Assembly (NCBI GenBank): GCA_964418645.1
Contig: CAYQME010000005.1
Location: forward strand, 1-64,000
DNA length: 64,000 nt
Source of the DNA: JAADHG01 sp964418645
Lineage (GTDB): Bacteria; Bacteroidota; Bacteroidia; Flavobacteriales; Flavobacteriaceae
Direction: 5' to 3'
Positions 61,178 through 64,000 of the stretch are shown one piece after another. Position numbers and translations under genes: made by a program. A model generated the notes under the pieces. It worked only from the letters and a program-made list of their open reading frames with translations. It was not told the origin of the DNA and made no database searches. Position 1 is the first letter of the stretch, and each line of letters opens with the position of its first letter.

Positions 61178-62131
61178 TTATTTTCTTTGAATAGCTAATT
61201 GAACCTTTTTTACAATAGCAACGCTATTTAAACCATATTTCTCCATAAGTTGAGCTGGTGTACCAGACTCTCCAAAAGTGTCATTGGTAGCTATAAATTC
61301 TTGTGGTGTTGGTTTTTGTTGCGATAACACTCTAGCAACACTCTCTCCTAAACCACCAAGATAGTTGTGTTCTTCAGCAGTGACAATACAACCTGTTTTG
61401 CTAACGGATTCTATTATAGCTTTCTCATCTAATGGTTTAATCGTGTGAATATTTATTACATCGGCAGAAATGCCTTTCTCATGTAATACTTTAGCAGCTT
61501 CTAAGGCTTCCCAAACTAGATGCCCTGTTGCAACAATGGTCACATCATTTCCTTCTTGTAGTTGAATAGCTTTTCCTATTTCAAACTGTTGGTCAGCAGG
61601 TGTAAAAATTGGAACTGAAGGTCGCCCAAAACGTAAATATACAGAGCCAACATAATCTGCAATTGCTATTGTAGCGGCTTTTGTTTGGTTATAATCACAT
61701 GGATTAATCACCACCATACCAGGTAACATTTTCATTAATCCGATATCTTCTAATATTTGATGTGTTGCTCCATCTTCACCTAATGTTAAACCAGCATGCG
61801 AAGCGCAAATTTTCACATTCTTACCTGAGTAAGCAATAGATTGACGTATCTGGTCATATACTCTACCAGTAGAAAAATTTGCAAAAGTTCCAGTAAAAGG
61901 AATTTTTCCTCCAATAGTCATTCCAGCTGCAATTCCCATCATATTAGCTTCAGCAATTCCCACTTGAAAAAATCGCTCTGGATTTTCTTTTATAAATTGG
62001 TCCATTTTTAAAGATCCTACTAAATCAGCACAAAGAGCTACAACATTAGGATTTGTTCTTCCTAACTCAGTAAGCCCATCTCCAAAACCACTTCTAGTAT
62101 CTTTTTTTTCGGTATATGTGTATGTTTTCAT
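61178..62131 (-). CDS. transketolase C-terminal subunit
   Basis: Second half of a split transketolase. The pyrimidine-binding and C-terminal domains are present in 317 residues: DLVGSLKMDQFIKENPERFFQVGIAEANMMGIAAG, ASHAGLTLGEDGATHQILEDIGLM, and IVTAEEHNYLGGLGESV. The thiamine pyrophosphate binding sites come from both subunits. The partner gene is 17 bp upstream, so the pair is translated together. Confidence 0.94.
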   Translation of the reverse strand: MKTYTYTEKKDTRSGFGDGLTELGRTNPNVVALCADLVGSLKMDQFIKENPERFFQVGIAEANMMGIAAGMTIGGKIPFTGTFANFSTGRVYDQIRQSIAYSGKNVKICASHAGLTLGEDGATHQILEDIGLMKMLPGMVVINPCDYNQTKAATIAIADYVGSVYLRFGRPSVPIFTPADQQFEIGKAIQLQEGNDVTIVATGHLVWEALEAAKVLHEKGISADVINIHTIKPLDEKAIIESVSKTGCIVTAEEHNYLGGLGESVARVLSQQKPTPQEFIATNDTFGESGTPAQLMEKYGLNSVAIVKKVQLAIQRK

Positions 62132-62148
62132 TTTTACTTTTTAGTTGA

Positions 62149-62994
62149 TTAGTAGTCTCCCAGAGTTTGATGATTTTGGTTTAATGCGTTTGCTAATTGC
62201 TCGTCATTTGGTGCTTTACCATGCCATGCATGTGTGTGCATCATAAAATCTACACCATTGCCCATCATGGTTTTTAATAACACACAAACAGGTTTGCCTT
62301 GTCTAGTTTTAGATTTGGCTTTTGCCATGCCTTTTAAAATGGCTTCAATATTATTTCCTTCTTCAATTTCTAAAACAATCCAATCAAACGCTTCAAATTT
62401 GGCCTTGATACTTCCCATAGGTAAAACATCATCAGTAGCTCCATCTATTTGCTTTCCATTCAAATCTATTGTAGCAATGAGGTTGTCTATGTTTTTTGCC
62501 GATGCATACATAATAGCTTCCCAATTTTGCCCTTCTTGTAACTCACCATCTCCATGAAGACTGTAAACTATTTTATTATCATTGTTTAATTTTTTAGTTT
62601 GTGCTGCTCCAATTGCAACAGACATACCTTGACCTAGAGAGCCTGATGCAATGCGTATTCCAGGTAAACCTTCATGAGTAGTTGGATGCCCTTGGAGCCT
62701 TGAGTTTAATAATCGGAAGGTGTTTAATTCTTCCACAGGAAAATAACCCGTTCTTGCAAGAACACTATAAAAAACAGGCGAAATATGACCATTAGACAAG
62801 AAGAATAAATCTTCATTAATGCCATCCATATCAAATCCATTTTTACGTTCCATAATCTTATTATATAAGACTACTAAAAATTCTGCACACCCTAAAGAAC
62901 CTCCAGGATGTCCTGAATTTACTTTATGTACCATTCGCAAAATATCTCTGCGTACTTGTATTGTTAAATCTTTTAATTGTTGTGTATTTGACAT
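62149..62994 (-). CDS. transketolase N-terminal subunit
   Basis: First half of a split transketolase, 281 residues. The thiamine pyrophosphate motif GDGELQEGQNWEAIMYASAKNIDNLIATIDLN and the sequences HKVNSGHPGGSLGCAEFLV, GLPGIRIASGSLGQGMSVAIGAA are clear. With the C-terminal subunit it interconverts pentose and hexose phosphates, linking the gluconate module of the window to glycolysis. A good promoter is visible upstream on the minus strand. Confidence 0.95.
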   Translation of the reverse strand: MSNTQQLKDLTIQVRRDILRMVHKVNSGHPGGSLGCAEFLVVLYNKIMERKNGFDMDGINEDLFFLSNGHISPVFYSVLARTGYFPVEELNTFRLLNSRLQGHPTTHEGLPGIRIASGSLGQGMSVAIGAAQTKKLNNDNKIVYSLHGDGELQEGQNWEAIMYASAKNIDNLIATIDLNGKQIDGATDDVLPMGSIKAKFEAFDWIVLEIEEGNNIEAILKGMAKAKSKTRQGKPVCVLLKTMMGNGVDFMMHTHAWHGKAPNDEQLANALNQNHQTLGDY

Positions 62995-63020
62995 GCTTAG
63001 ATAGTTGCTAATTTAGGGCT

Positions 63021-63050
63021 CAAAAGTAAGTGTTTAAATAGGCTTTACAA
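63021..63050 (-). promoter_or_regulatory. promoter of the transketolase genes
   Basis: On the minus strand TTG (63050-63048, within TTTTG), a 19-bp spacer and TACTTTTG (63028-63021) match the Bacteroidota consensus, 26 bp before the start codon. Confidence 0.7.
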
Positions 63051-63136
63051 AACGATTTTTAGCCATTTATTAACGAAATAATACGATTTGCTAACAATTT
63101 AATATCTTATAAAGGAAGTAATGCAATTTTGTTATT

Positions 63137-63144
63137 TATCTTTG
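63137..63144 (+). promoter_or_regulatory. TATCTTTG -7 element before tgt
   Basis: The motif matches TAnnTTTG and lies 20 bp before the start codon. The TTG box at usual spacing is not clear. Confidence 0.45.
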
Positions 63145-63164
63145 CTCGCTGATAAAGAGAATAA

Positions 63165-64000
63165 ATGACTTTTGAACTACTAGTAAAAGATACTGAAAGT
63201 AAAGCTAGGGCTGGAAAAATCACAACAGATCATGGTGTAATTGAAACACCAATTTTTATGCCAGTAGGTACTGTGGCTTCTGTGAAAGGAGTGCATCAGC
63301 GAGAACTAAAAAATGATATAAAAGCCAATATAATTTTAGGAAACACGTATCACCTATATTTAAGACCGCAAACGCCTATTTTAGAAAAAGCAGGTGGATT
63401 GCATAAATTTATGAATTGGGATAGGAATATCTTAACGGATTCGGGAGGTTATCAAGTTTACTCGTTATCAGATAACAGAAAAATAAAAGAAGAAGGTGTT
63501 AAGTTTAAAAGTCACATTGATGGGAGTTACCATGTTTTTACACCCGAAAATGTGATGGAAATTCAGCGTAGTATTGGAGCTGATATTATAATGGCTTTTG
63601 ATGAATGTACACCATACCCTTGCGATTATAATTATGCAAAACGATCGATGCATATGACGCATCGTTGGTTAGATAGATGTATTAATCATTTAAATAAAAC
63701 GCCTTTAAAATATGCTCATAATCAGGCCTTTTTTCCAATAGTACAAGGCAGTACTTATAAAGATTTACGGCTGCAATCAGCCGAATATATTGCAAATGCT
63801 GGTGCTGAGGGTAATGCGATAGGAGGTTTATCAGTTGGTGAACCAGCTGAAGAAATGTATGCGATGACAGATGTAGTTTGCAATATTCTTCCAGAAGACA
63901 AACCAAGATATTTAATGGGTGTAGGTACACCTATCAATATTCTAGAAAATATAGCGTTAGGAATAGATATGTTTGATTGTGTGATGCCTACTAGAAATGC
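63165..64000 (+). CDS. tgt: tRNA-guanine transglycosylase (partial, 3' end outside window)
   Basis: Exchanges guanine for the queuosine precursor preQ1 at the wobble position of GUN-anticodon tRNAs. From ATG 63165 the frame reads FELLVKDTESKARAGKITTDHG and is open to the window edge, giving 278 of about 376 residues. Motifs include ETPIFMPVGTVASVKGV, LTDSGGYQVYSL (nucleophile-region Asp), DIIMAFDECTPYP and LMGVGTPINILENIALGIDMFDCVMPTR, where the last Asp is a catalytic residue. The zinc-site cysteines lie beyond the window. Confidence 0.95.
   Translation, partial: MTFELLVKDTESKARAGKITTDHGVIETPIFMPVGTVASVKGVHQRELKNDIKANIILGNTYHLYLRPQTPILEKAGGLHKFMNWDRNILTDSGGYQVYSLSDNRKIKEEGVKFKSHIDGSYHVFTPENVMEIQRSIGADIIMAFDECTPYPCDYNYAKRSMHMTHRWLDRCINHLNKTPLKYAHNQAFFPIVQGSTYKDLRLQSAEYIANAGAEGNAIGGLSVGEPAEEMYAMTDVVCNILPEDKPRYLMGVGTPINILENIALGIDMFDCVMPTRN

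Noticed and set aside
1..64000. CRISPR array, prophage, transposase IS, riboswitch, rRNA
   Set aside because: I looked for regularly spaced repeats, phage or transposase motifs and known leader folds by eye and found none.

Overview
The window looks like a chromosomal segment of a marine-type member of the Flavobacteriaceae (Bacteroidota). The evidence is strong A/T richness, promoters of the TTG-N18-20-TAnnTTTG type, a PUR-like DUF3276 protein, a long Bacteroidota-type NusB, split transketolase, a type IX secretion (T9SS) cargo protein, a cyclophilin-FKBP fusion and many lipoproteins with SxxC-type lipoboxes. I see no prophage, IS transposase, CRISPR array or conjugative genes; this is mostly core genome with a few accessory islands. 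No gene-free stretch longer than about 300 bp is left unexplained.

Layout: (1) 149-2231: pssA, a TerC-family membrane protein and an unknown lipoprotein. (2) 2316-2676: a small GIY-YIG nuclease gene bounded exactly by a perfect 26-bp inverted repeat, a candidate mobile unit. (3) 2703-8214: lptB, an AhpD-like gene, tatC and kdsD (envelope genes) divergent from recQ. (4) 8323-11238: a cyclophilin-FKBP fusion, a TPR lipoprotein, a YfiT/DinB-like protein and REP-type repeats. (5) 11410-19495: a catabolic island (ACAD11-like kinase, histidine phosphatase, ACAD11-like acyl-CoA dehydrogenase, SDR, 3-hydroxyacyl-CoA dehydrogenase, PfpI-like protein, paraoxonase-like lactonase, SnoaL-like protein, crotonase). 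Together these suggest gamma-lactone / 4-hydroxy acid degradation. (6) 19530-19853: a TfoX-N-like gene broken by an in-frame TAA. (7) 19980-30000: redoxin, csaA, BASS transporter, acyltransferase, M14 peptidase, DUF3276, ABC exporter, leucine dehydrogenase. (8) 29177-34432: nusB, a DUF1573 lipoprotein and yajC, then a gluconate module (gntK, gnd, gntP). (9) 34445-38964: YdeI-like, DinB, pepT, pyrD, HMG-CoA lyase-like.

(10) 39071-44690 is the most unusual region. It holds an outer-membrane porin-like protein, an FMN-binding protein with an SGAT flavinylation site, a four-helix membrane protein, an exported thioredoxin, an ApbE flavin transferase, a 70-residue lipoprotein ending in Gly-Gly-Gly-Cys-Gly-Cys-Asn (DUF4266-like) and a DUF3570-like outer-membrane barrel. 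I read it as an envelope flavin/thiol redox system whose last two components have no established function that I know of.

(11) 44760-54456: ferritin, sterol desaturase-like protein, guaB, a T9SS-sorted SusE/F-like protein, three tandem SurA/PpiC-type folding factors and MoxR. (12) 54675-64000: aconitase, a TlpA-like protein, tRNA-Leu and tRNA-Lys, aroK, a phosphoribosyltransferase, an Hsp15-like S4 protein, an FKBP-like lipoprotein with Asp-rich Ca-type repeats, an outer-membrane barrel, split transketolase and the 5' part of tgt, cut by the window end.

All family calls come from reading motifs by eye; no database search was run.
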